NCBI RefSeq assembly: GCF_014843005.1
Contig: NZ_JACYXM010000003.1
Span: 1 to 64,000 of the forward strand
Direction: 5' to 3'
Length of the DNA stretch: 64,000 bases
DNA from: Rhodanobacter sp. DHG33
GTDB lineage: Bacteria; Pseudomonadota; Gammaproteobacteria; Xanthomonadales; Rhodanobacteraceae
Numbering within the stretch: position 1 is the first letter of the stretch; every line of letters begins with the position of its first letter. The translations under genes were made by a program, and so were the position numbers. Below the pieces are notes generated by a model. The model was given only the letters and a program-made list of their open reading frames with translations, was not told where the DNA came from and did no database searches. Shown here in pieces: positions 9,959 through 18,713 of the stretch.

Positions 9959-11761
9959 TTAGCGCACCGACATCAGAAATTCGGCGATCGGGCCAAGTGC
10001 AAGCGCAGGTAGGAAGGTGAGCGCTCCTACTACGATCACCACACAGGCAAGCAAAGTGACGAACAGCGGCGTGTGGGTTGGCAGCGTGCCGGCCGAGGGC
10101 GGTACGTGGCGTTTTGCGGCCAGCGAACCGGCCATAGCGAGCATGGCGATAGCCAGCAGGAAACGGGACAGGTACATGCACATGCCTAACAAGATGTTCC
10201 AAAACGGGGTGTTCGCCGAGAGACCGCCGAACGCACTACCGTTGTTGTTCGATGCCGACGACACCGCATAGAGGATTTCGCTGAAGCTGTGTGCGCCGGG
10301 GTTGCCTACGCTTGCCACACCGGCCGGTGTCATCACCGCGATAGCCGTGCAGATCACCACCAGGACACAAGGCACCAGCACAGCAAGACTGGCCATCTTC
10401 ATTTCGTGCGCTTCGATCTTCTTGCCTAGGTATTCCGGCGTGCGTCCTACCATGAGCCCCGCGATGAACACCGCGACCACTGCGAAAGCAAGCATCCCGT
10501 AGAGGCCCGAGCCCACGCCGCCGAAAATCACCTCGCCCAACTGAATCAACCACATCGGCACCAGGCCGCCGAGCGGTGTCATGGAGTCATGCATGCTGTT
10601 GACCGCGCCACACGAGGCCGCCGTGGTGATGGTGGCGAACAGGCCGCTGGCAGCGATGCCGAAGCGCGTTTCCTTGCCTTCCATGTTGCCACCAGCCTGC
10701 AACGCGGAGGCCTGCTGGTCTACTGCAAGACCATGCAGCGCCGGGTTGCCGACCTGCTCAGCACCGATGGCAGCGTAAGCGAGGGGAACAAAGATGAGCA
10801 GCATGGTGGCAAGAATCGCCCAGCCCTGTCTGCGGTCTCCCACCATGCTACCGAACGTGTAGCAAAGTCCCCCAGGGATCAGGAAGATCGCTAGCATCTC
10901 CACGAAGTTACTGAACGGGGTCGGGTTTTCGTATGGGTGCGCGGAGTTCGCATTGAAGAACCCTCCCCCGTTAGTTCCGAGCATTTTGATTGCCACTTGC
11001 GAGGCCGCAGGTCCCATCGGCAAAGTCTGCGTGGTGAGTTGTGCGGTCTTGGTTTCAGGATTGCCCGAAGCATCCTTGACCGGGTTGCCGGCCGCATCCA
11101 TCACCGGATTGGCGTACGTGGTGGTCTGCACTACCGGCACGTTCACATACGGCTTGAAGTTCTGCACCACGCCCTGCGAAGTTAGCAACAACGCGATCAG
11201 CAGCGAGAACGGCACCAGTACATAAAGCGTGCTGCGTGTCATGTCGACCCAGAAGTTGCCGACGCTGTTTGCACTGCGACGCGTAAAACCTCGGATCACC
11301 GCTAGCAACACCGCCATACCGGTCGCTGCGGACAGGAAGTTCTGCACCGCCAAGCCCAGCATCTGGGTCAGGTAGCTCATGGTGTTTTCGCCACCATAGG
11401 CCTGCCAGTTGGTATTGGTGATGAAGCTGATGGCCGTGTTCATGGCCAGGTCTGGCGTCAGTGCACCGAAGTGCTGCGGGTTTGCTGGCAACCACTGCTG
11501 TGTACGCTGCAAGACATATACCGCGAGCGCACCGAGCAAATTGAACACCAGCATGGCGATGGCGTAGCGCTTCCAGCTCATCTGATCATCGGCATGCACT
11601 CCAGCCAGACGATAAAGCAGGCGCTCGACCTTGCCACCTACGCGATTCACGCTGTTGGGTGTATCGGCGAACGCGAGCGCCATGTAACTACCCACCGGCT
11701 TAATCAATACGAGCAGTACGGTGAGGTAGAGCACGATCTGGGAAATGTCGAAGGTAGTCAT
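9959..11761 (-). CDS. kdpA: KdpA, K+-binding membrane subunit
   Basis: A 600-residue polytopic inner-membrane protein of the SKT channel superfamily, with the selectivity-type loops [19 protein letters not shown] and [10 protein letters not shown] clearly visible. It forms the K+ entry pathway of KdpFABC. The start at 11761 is preferred over the longer open frame (to 11908) because its ATG overlaps the kdpF stop in an ATGA junction and the protein then begins with the usual first membrane helix (MTTFDISQ...). It is followed by kdpB after 13 bases. Confidence 0.96.
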   Translation of the reverse strand: MTTFDISQIVLYLTVLLVLIKPVGSYMALAFADTPNSVNRVGGKVERLLYRLAGVHADDQMSWKRYAIAMLVFNLLGALAVYVLQRTQQWLPANPQHFGALTPDLAMNTAISFITNTNWQAYGGENTMSYLTQMLGLAVQNFLSAATGMAVLLAVIRGFTRRSANSVGNFWVDMTRSTLYVLVPFSLLIALLLTSQGVVQNFKPYVNVPVVQTTTYANPVMDAAGNPVKDASGNPETKTAQLTTQTLPMGPAASQVAIKMLGTNGGGFFNANSAHPYENPTPFSNFVEMLAIFLIPGGLCYTFGSMVGDRRQGWAILATMLLIFVPLAYAAIGAEQVGNPALHGLAVDQQASALQAGGNMEGKETRFGIAASGLFATITTAASCGAVNSMHDSMTPLGGLVPMWLIQLGEVIFGGVGSGLYGMLAFAVVAVFIAGLMVGRTPEYLGKKIEAHEMKMASLAVLVPCVLVVICTAIAVMTPAGVASVGNPGAHSFSEILYAVSSASNNNGSAFGGLSANTPFWNILLGMCMYLSRFLLAIAMLAMAGSLAAKRHVPPSAGTLPTHTPLFVTLLACVVIVVGALTFLPALALGPIAEFLMSVR

Positions 11762-11850
11762 TCGAACCACTCCGGTTTCAGCAGAGCGACACACAGATAG
11801 CCCGTCAAGGCCACCGCAATCGCGGCAGCCACGAAATACAACGCGTTCAT
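11758..11850 (-). CDS. kdpF: KdpF, 30-residue stabilising subunit
   Basis: A 30-codon gene too short for usual gene finders. It encodes one membrane helix ([19 protein letters not shown]) ending KPEWFE, which matches the KdpF family pattern. A GGGAG ribosome site lies nine bases upstream of the ATG, and its TGA overlaps the kdpA ATG by four bases. In E. coli KdpF stabilises the KdpABC complex in the lipid phase. Confidence 0.92.
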   Translation of the reverse strand: MNALYFVAAAIAVALTGYLCVALLKPEWFE

Positions 11851-11911
11851 GGGTGGAATCTCCCGGAGGAAAGACGAGAACCCGATCGCCGACGAGGGCG
11901 TCGGGCACTCA

Positions 11912-12004
11912 TCAGGGATGGCGGTCTATGCGGTCGCAGATCAGTAGAAAGCCGAGCGCTGCGGCAAACAAGACGATCAAAAAAAGGAGATAAACAGCGT
12001 CCAT
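11912..12004 (-). CDS. second 30-residue membrane miniprotein upstream of kdpF
   Basis: A 30-codon frame directly upstream of kdpF, starting MDAVYLLFLIVLFAAALG and ending in a charged CDRIDRHP tail: a single predicted membrane helix with a short polar end. The gap to kdpF is 61 bases and the strand is the same. Comparable one-helix miniproteins sit ahead of kdpF in other proteobacterial kdp operons as far as I recall, but I know no experimental role. The ribosome site is weak (GAG about nine bases upstream). It would be the first gene of the operon. Confidence 0.65.
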   Translation of the reverse strand: MDAVYLLFLIVLFAAALGFLLICDRIDRHP

Positions 12005-12300
12005 AGGGGCTCGACTCACTGCGTCAGATGACAGTCGAAATTGTCGGATTTTCCGCGTAATAAAGGGGTAGCGTGGAAAGCCTTAGGCGTATAGAAACCG
12101 TAAATTCGACGACCGGACAGCCTGTGATGGGTCTAGTAGACCCCGGCGGATCTCGTCGCACGATATGGCTAGACAGCAGCCTTCACGGGCTCACCATAAT
12201 GAGCGATGACGAGCACTGTGTAGCGCAAGGCTCGCATCGATCATTGTCGGAACTGCAACCCAGGGATAGGCAGGTATGTCATACGAGCTGCGGCAACGCT
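12005..12300. other. gene-poor stretch upstream of the kdp operon
   Basis: About 300 bases between the first kdp miniprotein and the end of the CydA-like gene. It must contain the kdp promoter and the KdpE site, but I could not point to a convincing operator. No cydB follows the CydA-like gene here. A minus-strand frame of 22 codons around 12170-12240 exists but has no supporting features. Confidence 0.5.
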
Positions 12301-13887
12301 TCATCCAAATGCATCGCTCGACGCCCATCGGGGCCATCTCATTCGGAGCAACCAGCGCACGTTCGCCGCAAGCTGCCAACTGGCGTCGGCCGCTTCGGTG
12401 TGCTTTCGCACAACAGCGTCTACGGCACAGGCCACGAACAGGCTTGTGACGGTCGTATACGCGATCGTGCCGATGATCACCTCCACCCCTGTCGCATGTG
12501 CTTCAGTGACAGGCAGCAGCCCGTCGATCAGCCAGGGACCACGGCCAGCTTCGCTCACAAGCCAGCCAAGCGCACCTGCCACCCACGGCACCGGCGGGCT
12601 CCAGGCGGCAAAGCGCAGGAAACCTCGCCGATCCAGCCGCCGGCGCGATGCCAGCCAGAACGCGACACCAAACAGGGCGATGCAGTACACCCCTAGCAGC
12701 GCCATCGCTCGGAAGGATCAGAACAGCAATGGCACGTTTGGAATCGTGTCACGGGCCACGGCGGCTATCTCGTCGCCATCCTGCTGTAATGGGGTCTGCA
12801 CATGGCTCAGCAGCAACAAGCCATAGCCTAGATCGGGGTCGGCGCCGGCCAAGGTGGTATCTACCGTGGCCTCACGCAAGGGAGCTCTCTTGGTGTCCAA
12901 CGCTATGAATTCCGTGAGGCCACGGCGGATGCGCGACACATTCGCCGTTTCGAGCTGGTCCAGCCCTACCACCGGCTCCCGCCAGGAATGTGTCATACCA
13001 AGTCCCTGAACCCATGGAATGCGTAGTGCAGCCCGTGTCTCACGACTATCCGGATCGGGCAGTCCGAAAACCACGAACGGCGCCGGCGCCGGCTGCGTAT
13101 GCCACTCGGCCGCGATCGCGGCAATCCGCATCTGTTGGCCCGGCGAACCGGCGTAACCGTTACTGTCACCAAGCACGGCCAGCGATAGCGCTGCAGCCAC
13201 GCCAAAACTGGCGGCGACGGTCATCGAGCGTCGCGCGATCTGCACGTTGCGGCCACGCCTCAGGTACCACGCCGAAGCCGACAGCACCAGCGTCGCCGTC
13301 GTAAGGTAGCTGGCGCCAAGCAAATGCAGAAATCGCGCCTGCGCGGCGGGATTGAGTAGCACCGACGGTACATCACGAATCCATACTTGCAGACTGCCGG
13401 TGGCAAGGTAGGCGCCGGATGCGTTGTCCATCAAGCCATAGCCGACCGCAATCTTGAGTGCCGACAAAGTCGACAGCACCATCCACAGCCATGTGACGAG
13501 AAGATGCTGCCGTCGCCTCAGGCCAAGCCAGTCGTTGAACAGACTCCAGAGGAATACGCCGCCTACGAACACGAATGGCGTTATGAAGAAGATCAGTGAC
13601 AGCTCCGGGACCCCGTGCAGATAGCGGGTGAACCGGTTGAGATCCACACCGTACAGGATGATCAGTACGATCGAGCCGATCGCCCACATCAGCAGCGCGA
13701 TGCCAAACAGCTTGCCCCAGAAGCGGGCGGTCTGTCGTCAGATTTCCCGTTCGGTCATCACGTACACACTTTCCATGATGGCGATGATCGGCGGCAGGCC
13801 GACGATCAGCGGCAGCAAAGTGGCAGCATAGAACGCGACAATGTGTGGCCACAGTGCTGATGCGTGGAACGAGGAAAGTTCGATCAT
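12301..13887 (-). pseudogene. CydA-like (cytochrome bd subunit I family) gene with two in-frame TGA codons
   Basis: Reading from the ATG at 13887 the frame is open for about 528 codons, the length of CydA, except for TGA at 13738-13740 and 12718-12720. Both fall where relatives often carry Trp (TEREI-*-RQTARFWGKLFG and PLLF-*-SFRAM). The CydA features kept include an N-terminal His (WPHIVAF), ARFLH (second haem His), SFRAM (Met ligand), the GDSNGYAG...AAIAAEW quinol-loop region and GWLVSEAGRGPW. The positions of E. coli Glu99/Glu107 and of Lys252/Glu257 are not conserved, so it looks like a divergent CydA or CydA'-type paralogue rather than a working oxidase. No cydB is next to it. The last 50 residues overlap a clcA-like antisense block. 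It starts 45 bases after the universal stress gene, probably co-transcribed. Nonsense decay is likeliest; recoding is possible. Confidence 0.8.
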
Positions 13888-13932
13888 GATGACTTACTCC
13901 GCATCTCGGGCCGCACCGACATCATCAGCTGC

Positions 13933-14385
13933 TCAGTGCACGACCAGAACCGGGACTTCGGTATGCGTCAGGACTTGCTGTGTCTCGCTGCCAAGCATGA
14001 ATTTCGTGATGCCACGCCTACCGTGCGACGCCATTACGATCAGGTCGCACCCGGACTCCGCAGCTTTCGCAACGATTGCCCGCCACGGTGAATCGCCTTG
14101 CACCGCTATCGTGTCGCATGCCACCCCGGCATGCTCGGCCTCGTATGTAAGCGGCGAGAACAGCTTGTCTGCATGCGCTCTCGACAACTTCTGCAATTGA
14201 TCCAGCGGTGGTTCGATCAGTTCGTCGACGATGCCCGAGACATTGAATTCCATCATCACGTGCAAGCCGGTGACGCATGTGCCGATGCTGTGTGCCAATG
14301 CAACAGCTTGCTCGATGACCCGGCGTGAACCCGCGTCGTCATCGATGGGAATAAGGATGTGCTTGAACATGTCAGTCGAATCCAT
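13933..14385 (-). CDS. universal stress protein (UspA family)
   Basis: A 150-residue cytoplasmic Usp-fold protein. It begins MDSTDMFKHILIPIDDD and ends with the nucleotide-binding glycine pattern ASHGRRGITKFMLGSETQQVL then VPVLVVH, which marks the ATP-binding Usp class. The ATG at 14385 is preferred because AAGGAG lies eight bases upstream; the open frame extends to 14436. It precedes the CydA-like gene by 45 bases on the same strand. Usp genes linked to bd-oxidase-type genes are commonly oxygen-regulated, and a perfect ANR/FNR-like box lies upstream at 14651. Confidence 0.9.
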   Translation of the reverse strand: MDSTDMFKHILIPIDDDAGSRRVIEQAVALAHSIGTCVTGLHVMMEFNVSGIVDELIEPPLDQLQKLSRAHADKLFSPLTYEAEHAGVACDTIAVQGDSPWRAIVAKAAESGCDLIVMASHGRRGITKFMLGSETQQVLTHTEVPVLVVH

Positions 14386-14439
14386 GGTCCGCGCTCCTTC
14401 CCAAGAGCGCGGACCTTGCTCGGTCAGGAGACGCATCCA

Positions 14440-15067
14440 TCCTGCAGCGTCGTTCTAGTGCCAGGGTGACATTCGATCCCTCTCGGAGATCTCCCTACCG
14501 TCACGCCAGTCGATCCCAGTAAGCCCGTGGCTGAGAGATCGCACCTCGGTGCCTCCTCCTATGCGCCAGATGGCTGTATCGATGCGCTTGCCAAGCATGG
14601 ATCCGACCTGACCGGCGGATACTACTGTCCCACGCGGCTGAAGCGACCGCTTGATGCATGTCAACTTCAGTCCAGAAAGGTCTGCATGGCCAGCAACAGG
14701 GCCATGGATTCTGGCAAGAGATACAGTGTGCGCAGCTTGCCGGCGAAATATCGCACATCGGCAGTGCACCACCTCAAGCGGCGTTAGGACATCAATGTCA
14801 CAAGCACATATTGATCTAGTGCCTTGCTAACAACCAGAGGGATAACTGAACGGGAAGTGCGGACTGGAACAGCAACATCAAGTCGGAAGCAGGCTTCTAC
14901 CCTACCCTTGATAACTTGCTCTAATCGCCCCGCTCCCGACATTTATTTCCCGCTGACACCAACTCGCTCGTGCAAGCCGACAGTGGCATGGCCACCGGAA
15001 TCGGCGTGATGCTGCTGGCACGCTTCCCAGCTTGTACAAGCAACAACCAGATCCGAAAAGTGCACCT
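14440..15067. other. gene-free stretch, probable junction with the integrative element
   Basis: Roughly 630 bases between the universal stress gene and the first gene of the element. Open frames here (for example 14455-14772 minus, 14527-14787 plus) have no ribosome site, no recognisable fold pattern and mutually overlap. It holds the ANR/FNR-like box at 14651. From about 14800 onward base composition drops, so the left end of the element is probably near 14.8-15.0 kb, but I found no copy of the tRNA-Arg 3' end that would mark it. Confidence 0.5.
14651..14664. promoter_or_regulatory. ANR/FNR-like binding box
   Basis: The 14-mer TTGATGCATGTCAA matches the consensus TTGAT-N4-(A/G)TCAA exactly. 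It sits about 265 bases upstream of the universal stress gene start, so the leader would be long if the box activates from the usual -41.5 position. The usp/cydA-like pair is a plausible oxygen-limitation target. Chance occurrence in 64 kb cannot be excluded. Confidence 0.45.
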
Positions 15068-16039
15068 ATGAAAAGTACAAAAGAGTCTCAGGAGTTCCCC
15101 ACAGATCAGTTGGAGATCATCTACACAGGCGCTCCCAAAACCCACATCTTCTACGAATATGAAGGGGAGCGCCCTGTAGATCCTCTTCAAATGGTCAGAG
15201 ACGGTGGACTCCTTTGGTGGGAGCAGGCGCAGAACAACCTTGAACACAGTCGCGAGGTCCATCGACTTTGGAATGAGGCCGAAGCTCTCTTGTCGCAGCG
15301 CCAAGAAACGCTCACGCACTCATACGTCGAATGGTTGCGGTACCGGGTCATCATCGGAGCCCTAGACCCGACGAAATCATTCAAGCAAAAGAAACCGTAT
15401 GCCTATCGAGGCATGCTTATCTCCGCCATCTATCTGCAAGAGGCCGAGAGATTGTGCGCAGAGGGAGATACCGGCAGGGTGTGGCACCTCATAGCCACGG
15501 CATATTACCACCTTGGCATGAACACCACGCCGTCTACCACTGAACTCACCGCCAGAGCAGCGAAGAAAAAGCATGAGGATTCCGTCGGACTTCGACGAGC
15601 GATAGTTTTGGTCACTCTTGAGATCATCGGGGAACAACAAAAGAAAAAACAAACCATCCGAACCATCGAAGATGCAAAGGATGAAGTCATCAAGCTGATT
15701 TATTCGAACAAGGCAGTCCTTGCCGACCTTGAGCAGCTCGATGCCAAGACCCTCAATCGAAAAGCGGGAAGCGATGCATTAGACAGGTTCCGAGGCCTCC
15801 TTGACGCATGGGCATCTCCCAACGGACCCCATCCAGACATTGCTGAAGCATTTTCGATCTACGACCAAAAAAAGCGCGCGCCGAAACGCGAGGACACCAG
15901 CCGGAAGGTCTGGGCATCTGCGGTTGATCCCGGTGTAACGCGCTACATGCGGCTGGTCCACTACATGGAACATGGCGGTCCCATGGAGGTGGAAATAATG
16001 CGGAAGGAAGAAGCGTCACAAGGCGAACCAGCGGAGTAG
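15068..16039 (+). CDS. hypothetical helical protein of the integrative element
   Basis: A 323-residue soluble protein that I do not recognise. It is rich in charged residues and predicted helices, with a Lys-rich stretch near residues 190-200 (EQQKKKQ) and no signal peptide or membrane helix. The ATG at 15068 is used; the frame is also open from a TTG at 15032. Codon use has many AT-ending codons, unlike the core genes after 31.5 kb, fitting acquisition by transfer. It is the leftmost gene of the element and stands alone about 200 bases before the alpA-like operon on the same strand. Function unknown. Confidence 0.65.
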   Translation: MKSTKESQEFPTDQLEIIYTGAPKTHIFYEYEGERPVDPLQMVRDGGLLWWEQAQNNLEHSREVHRLWNEAEALLSQRQETLTHSYVEWLRYRVIIGALDPTKSFKQKKPYAYRGMLISAIYLQEAERLCAEGDTGRVWHLIATAYYHLGMNTTPSTTELTARAAKKKHEDSVGLRRAIVLVTLEIIGEQQKKKQTIRTIEDAKDEVIKLIYSNKAVLADLEQLDAKTLNRKAGSDALDRFRGLLDAWASPNGPHPDIAEAFSIYDQKKRAPKREDTSRKVWASAVDPGVTRYMRLVHYMEHGGPMEVEIMRKEEASQGEPAE

Positions 16040-16174
16040 ACCCCGGTTGGCGAGCCTTTCCTTGGATCCGGCCAGCACCGCACTAGCACGCTAGCAGCGC
16101 CTACTCCTTTCTCGAATCCATATCAACCCGTCTGCACGCAGGCCTTTTGTTCGGTCTAAGCGTCATGCCTATTG

Positions 16175-16227
16175 TTCGTAACCGTTGCGACGCGATGCGA
16201 TCGACAACGTCCCTCAACGGTTACGAA
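16175..16227. promoter_or_regulatory. 13-bp inverted repeat before the alpA-like operon
   Basis: TTCGTAACCGTTG at 16175-16187 is repeated exactly inverted as CAACGGTTACGAA at 16215-16227, with a 27-base spacer. The right arm ends four bases before the AAGGA ribosome site of the alpA-like gene. Either two half-sites of an operator or an RNA stem that affects translation would fit. No T-run follows, so it is not a terminator. Confidence 0.55.
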
Positions 16228-16236
16228 AGGATAGTA

Positions 16237-16620
16237 ATGAAACGCTCCAAGATCTCTCCGCAGGCGATCTCCCTGCACCCACGTGTCGCTTTAGGCGAAG
16301 CCAGCGCACCGCGCGATCATTCCCTGAGCAACGCGTTTCCGAACGTCACGCTCAGTGACATTTACCAGAAGCTCGTTGAACTCCTCATTGAGACCGCCAA
16401 GCAGAAGGTGAGTCGCAAGGCCATTCGCTTGCCCGATGTCAAGGAGATCACCGGTGAAAGTCGTAGCCAGATCTACGCTCGCATGAACTCCAAGTATGCG
16501 GCATACGACGAGACCTGGCCCCTCCCGTTTTACATCGGCAAGTCGCCTCGCTGGTGGCTGCATGAAATCGAAGCGTGGCTTGATGGCCAGGCTGCGTCCA
16601 CGGAGAAGGCCCATGGCTGA
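16237..16620 (+). CDS. AlpA-like phage/element transcriptional regulator
   Basis: A 127-residue protein with a C-terminal MerR-like/AlpA fold: RLPDVKEITGESRSQIYARMNSKY followed by WPLPFYIGKSPRWWLHEIEAWL, the typical AlpA layout (helix-turn-helix, then a wing and a Trp-rich helix). AlpA proteins regulate excision or replication genes of P4-like elements. The ATG at 16237 follows GAAAGGA by six bases; the N-terminal 45 residues are a basic extension longer than in minimal AlpA. Its end overlaps the next ATG by eight bases, so it leads a three-gene operon with the 124-residue protein and the DUF3987 protein. Confidence 0.8.
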   Translation: MKRSKISPQAISLHPRVALGEASAPRDHSLSNAFPNVTLSDIYQKLVELLIETAKQKVSRKAIRLPDVKEITGESRSQIYARMNSKYAAYDETWPLPFYIGKSPRWWLHEIEAWLDGQAASTEKAHG

Positions 16621-16987
16621 AGCATTTGCCGGCGCCTCTGACGCCCTCCTCGACGACATCGTCCTTCAGCTCGACATCCTTCAGCCTGACGAGGAAACCC
16701 TGCTCCGCTTGAAGTACAGCCGGATTCACCCCGGGGTTGTAGCCGCCATGGCCCGAGGCGCCTCACAGCGCCAGATCCTGGAGCTGCTGAAGCTGAAGGG
16801 CCTGGAACTTCACCACGCGACGCTCACCAAGCTCTACAAGGCAGAGCTGACCGTGCGCGATGAACGTGGCGAACGGACCTGCTGTGTGACCTGCCGGCAG
16901 TCACTGAAGGCCAAGGAGGCAGGCCATACCGAAGCATCTTCCGATGCTGCCGATGGCATCGACGGCAGTGAGGAGGTCACGGAATGA
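16613..16987 (+). CDS. hypothetical protein between AlpA-like and DUF3987 genes
   Basis: A 124-residue protein starting MAEAFAGASDALLDDIV. The region GASQRQILELLKLKGLELHHATLTKLYKAEL reads as a helix-turn-helix like those of small resolvase-type or mobile-element regulators, preceded by acidic helices. A Cys pair (CCVTC) follows near residue 87. GGAGAAGG lies just before the ATG, and both junctions are overlaps (eight bases with alpA-like, four bases ATGA with the next gene), strong evidence for a real, coupled gene. Probable DNA-binding accessory protein; family not recognised. Confidence 0.75.
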   Translation: MAEAFAGASDALLDDIVLQLDILQPDEETLLRLKYSRIHPGVVAAMARGASQRQILELLKLKGLELHHATLTKLYKAELTVRDERGERTCCVTCRQSLKAKEAGHTEASSDAADGIDGSEEVTE

Positions 16988-18537
16988 ACTCCATCCCAGT
17001 GACCTTCCGTCCGCCTTTCTCGGTTTCCACGCTGACACCACCGATTGGCCATTACAAGCAAACTGGATGTCGCCTTCAAGGCGCCATCCCCGGCAACCTT
17101 ACCTGTCCCGACTTCGTGCTTCCGGAGATTGCATATCAGGTATTCCAGGAGCTGCGTTGGATCATCCGTGCTCCCGACGAGGTCATCATGGCGGCCATTC
17201 TGGCCGCCATGTCCACCGCCTGCCAGTGGTGGATTCGCGTCAAGCCACCACACATGGATGCACCTCACGTCACCACGCTCGCCATCTATACGGGCGCGGA
17301 TACGGGTTCGGGCAAGTCCCCCGTGACGGGCCGGTTGTTTGCGCCGATGCATCTCATCCGCCATGCCCGCATTGCAAAGCGCAAACAGGAGAAAAAAGAG
17401 CGCAGCGACGATCGCCTCCTGCTTCGTGCCAAGCAGCGCAACCTGTTGGGCAAGGTCGGGAAGATCTACGGTCGCGGCATGAGCGCAGATCCGGATGAGC
17501 TGGCGCAGGCCGAGCAGGCACTTAGGAATCTGCCTGACATCGACTCTCCGGCCTCCAAGCCTATCAACATGGTGAAGGCAGACATCTCGCCATCCAGGCT
17601 TTTGGAGGAGCTGGACGGTACTCGCGTATCCATCCTGTTGGCCACCCCCGAAGGTCGCAATTTCTTCGGCAAGATGACCGACGAGGACATGGAAATGCAC
17701 AACCAGGTCTGGGATGGCGCCACCGTGCCTTACGAGCGCATGCACCGTACGGTCATCGCCAATGAGCCTCTGGCCACCTATTGCGCGATGACGCACCCTG
17801 ACGCGCTTGCGCGCTTCATCAAGAAGAAGGGTGATGAAGCACGCGCTTCAGGTTGGTTTGGACGTGGCCTATTGTCCAAAGCGCCGTCTAGCCGCAATCC
17901 CGTTCCTGCGATTCTCCACCCTTCGTTGCCGAAGACGGACGCCTTCAACGCCCGATCGACGGTCTTGCTTGAAGGCTGTGAACAGTTCACTGCCGATAGC
18001 TCTTTCGAGCCTATCACCCTCGAATTCGACGAGGCGGCCACGGTGACATTCATGGAGATGCTTCGCGAGAACGACCGGCGCATGGCATCCCGTGATGAAT
18101 GGGGTCTGGTGCAGGACTTTGGTCGCAAGCATCCGTCCAACGTCGCGCGCATTGCGGCCATCTTTCACTACTTCAGCGAACAACCTGGCACCCTCATCTC
18201 CAGGGACACCCTCATGAACGCCATCCGCATTGCCGATTGGTACGTCGAACAAGCCAAGCAGATCCTGGTCACCGAGCCTATGCAGTACAAGCTCAAAAGG
18301 CTTGTCGATTTCTTGCACGACAAGTGTTTCGTTAACCGCAAGCATGCTAACCACGCGGATCGTGGTCAGGAGGAGCTGATCCCCACGCGCTGGATCATGC
18401 AGTTCCACAATATCGAACGTGAGGAGCTCGATCCGCTGCTCGACATGCTGGCCCAGGATGGCGTCATCGAATACCACTTCTCGTTCCTTGGCAAGCGCTG
18501 TATCTGGCTTAATCCGATGCACTTCAACACTCTGTAG
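16984..18537 (+). CDS. DUF3987-family replication/primase-like protein
   Basis: A 517-residue protein of the DUF3987 (YfjI-like) group found in P4-like elements and prophages. A Walker A-like GADTGSGKSPVTG lies near residue 104, followed by a long basic coiled helix (KRKQEKKERSDDR). The middle has the DUF3987 core (SILLATPEGRNFFG...WDGATVPYERM) and WFGRGLLSKAP. The C-terminal third is a helical domain similar to winged-helix ends of such proteins. Proteins of this type are associated with element replication, but the biochemical role is not established. It is the last gene of the alpA-like operon and is followed 12 bases later by a long perfect hairpin. Confidence 0.8.
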   Translation: MNSIPVTFRPPFSVSTLTPPIGHYKQTGCRLQGAIPGNLTCPDFVLPEIAYQVFQELRWIIRAPDEVIMAAILAAMSTACQWWIRVKPPHMDAPHVTTLAIYTGADTGSGKSPVTGRLFAPMHLIRHARIAKRKQEKKERSDDRLLLRAKQRNLLGKVGKIYGRGMSADPDELAQAEQALRNLPDIDSPASKPINMVKADISPSRLLEELDGTRVSILLATPEGRNFFGKMTDEDMEMHNQVWDGATVPYERMHRTVIANEPLATYCAMTHPDALARFIKKKGDEARASGWFGRGLLSKAPSSRNPVPAILHPSLPKTDAFNARSTVLLEGCEQFTADSSFEPITLEFDEAATVTFMEMLRENDRRMASRDEWGLVQDFGRKHPSNVARIAAIFHYFSEQPGTLISRDTLMNAIRIADWYVEQAKQILVTEPMQYKLKRLVDFLHDKCFVNRKHANHADRGQEELIPTRWIMQFHNIEREELDPLLDMLAQDGVIEYHFSFLGKRCIWLNPMHFNTL

Positions 18538-18549
18538 TGATTCGCCATC

Positions 18550-18585
18550 CTGGCCGTGAACAGCCATTGGGCTGTTCACGGCCAG
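18550..18585. terminator. perfect 16-bp hairpin after the DUF3987 gene
   Basis: CTGGCCGTGAACAGCC, loop ATTG, then the exact inverse repeat to 18585. It begins 12 bases after the stop codon, the right place for a terminator, but no T-run follows on either strand. It could be a rho-assisted stop, a transcript-stabilising stem or a protein site. Confidence 0.5.
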
Positions 18586-18713
18586 CACCCCTCTCCCCGT
18601 CTTGTTCGGCATCAAACGCATTGAAACCAACAAGTCGCCGGAACCCTCGGTCAGGCTACAGTGGATTTCGTGTCCAGGCTATCGGGATGATTGACCGCGC
18701 AAACCCGCCCGGA

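Noticed and set aside
12073..12696. A 207-codon plus-strand frame that contains a ClcA-like peptide (GVLSHNSVYGTG)
   Set aside because: The ClcA likeness is limited to the 48-bp block; the rest has no family pattern, and the opposite strand codes for a clear CydA-like C-terminus.
12718..12720. Selenocysteine reading of the TGA codons in the CydA-like gene
   Set aside because: No SECIS-like stem was evident directly after either TGA, and Trp rather than Cys is expected at these positions.
14784..14836. GTTAG...CTAAC inverted motif like an integron attC core
   Set aside because: Orientation and spacing do not match an attC site, and no integron integrase or cassette is nearby.
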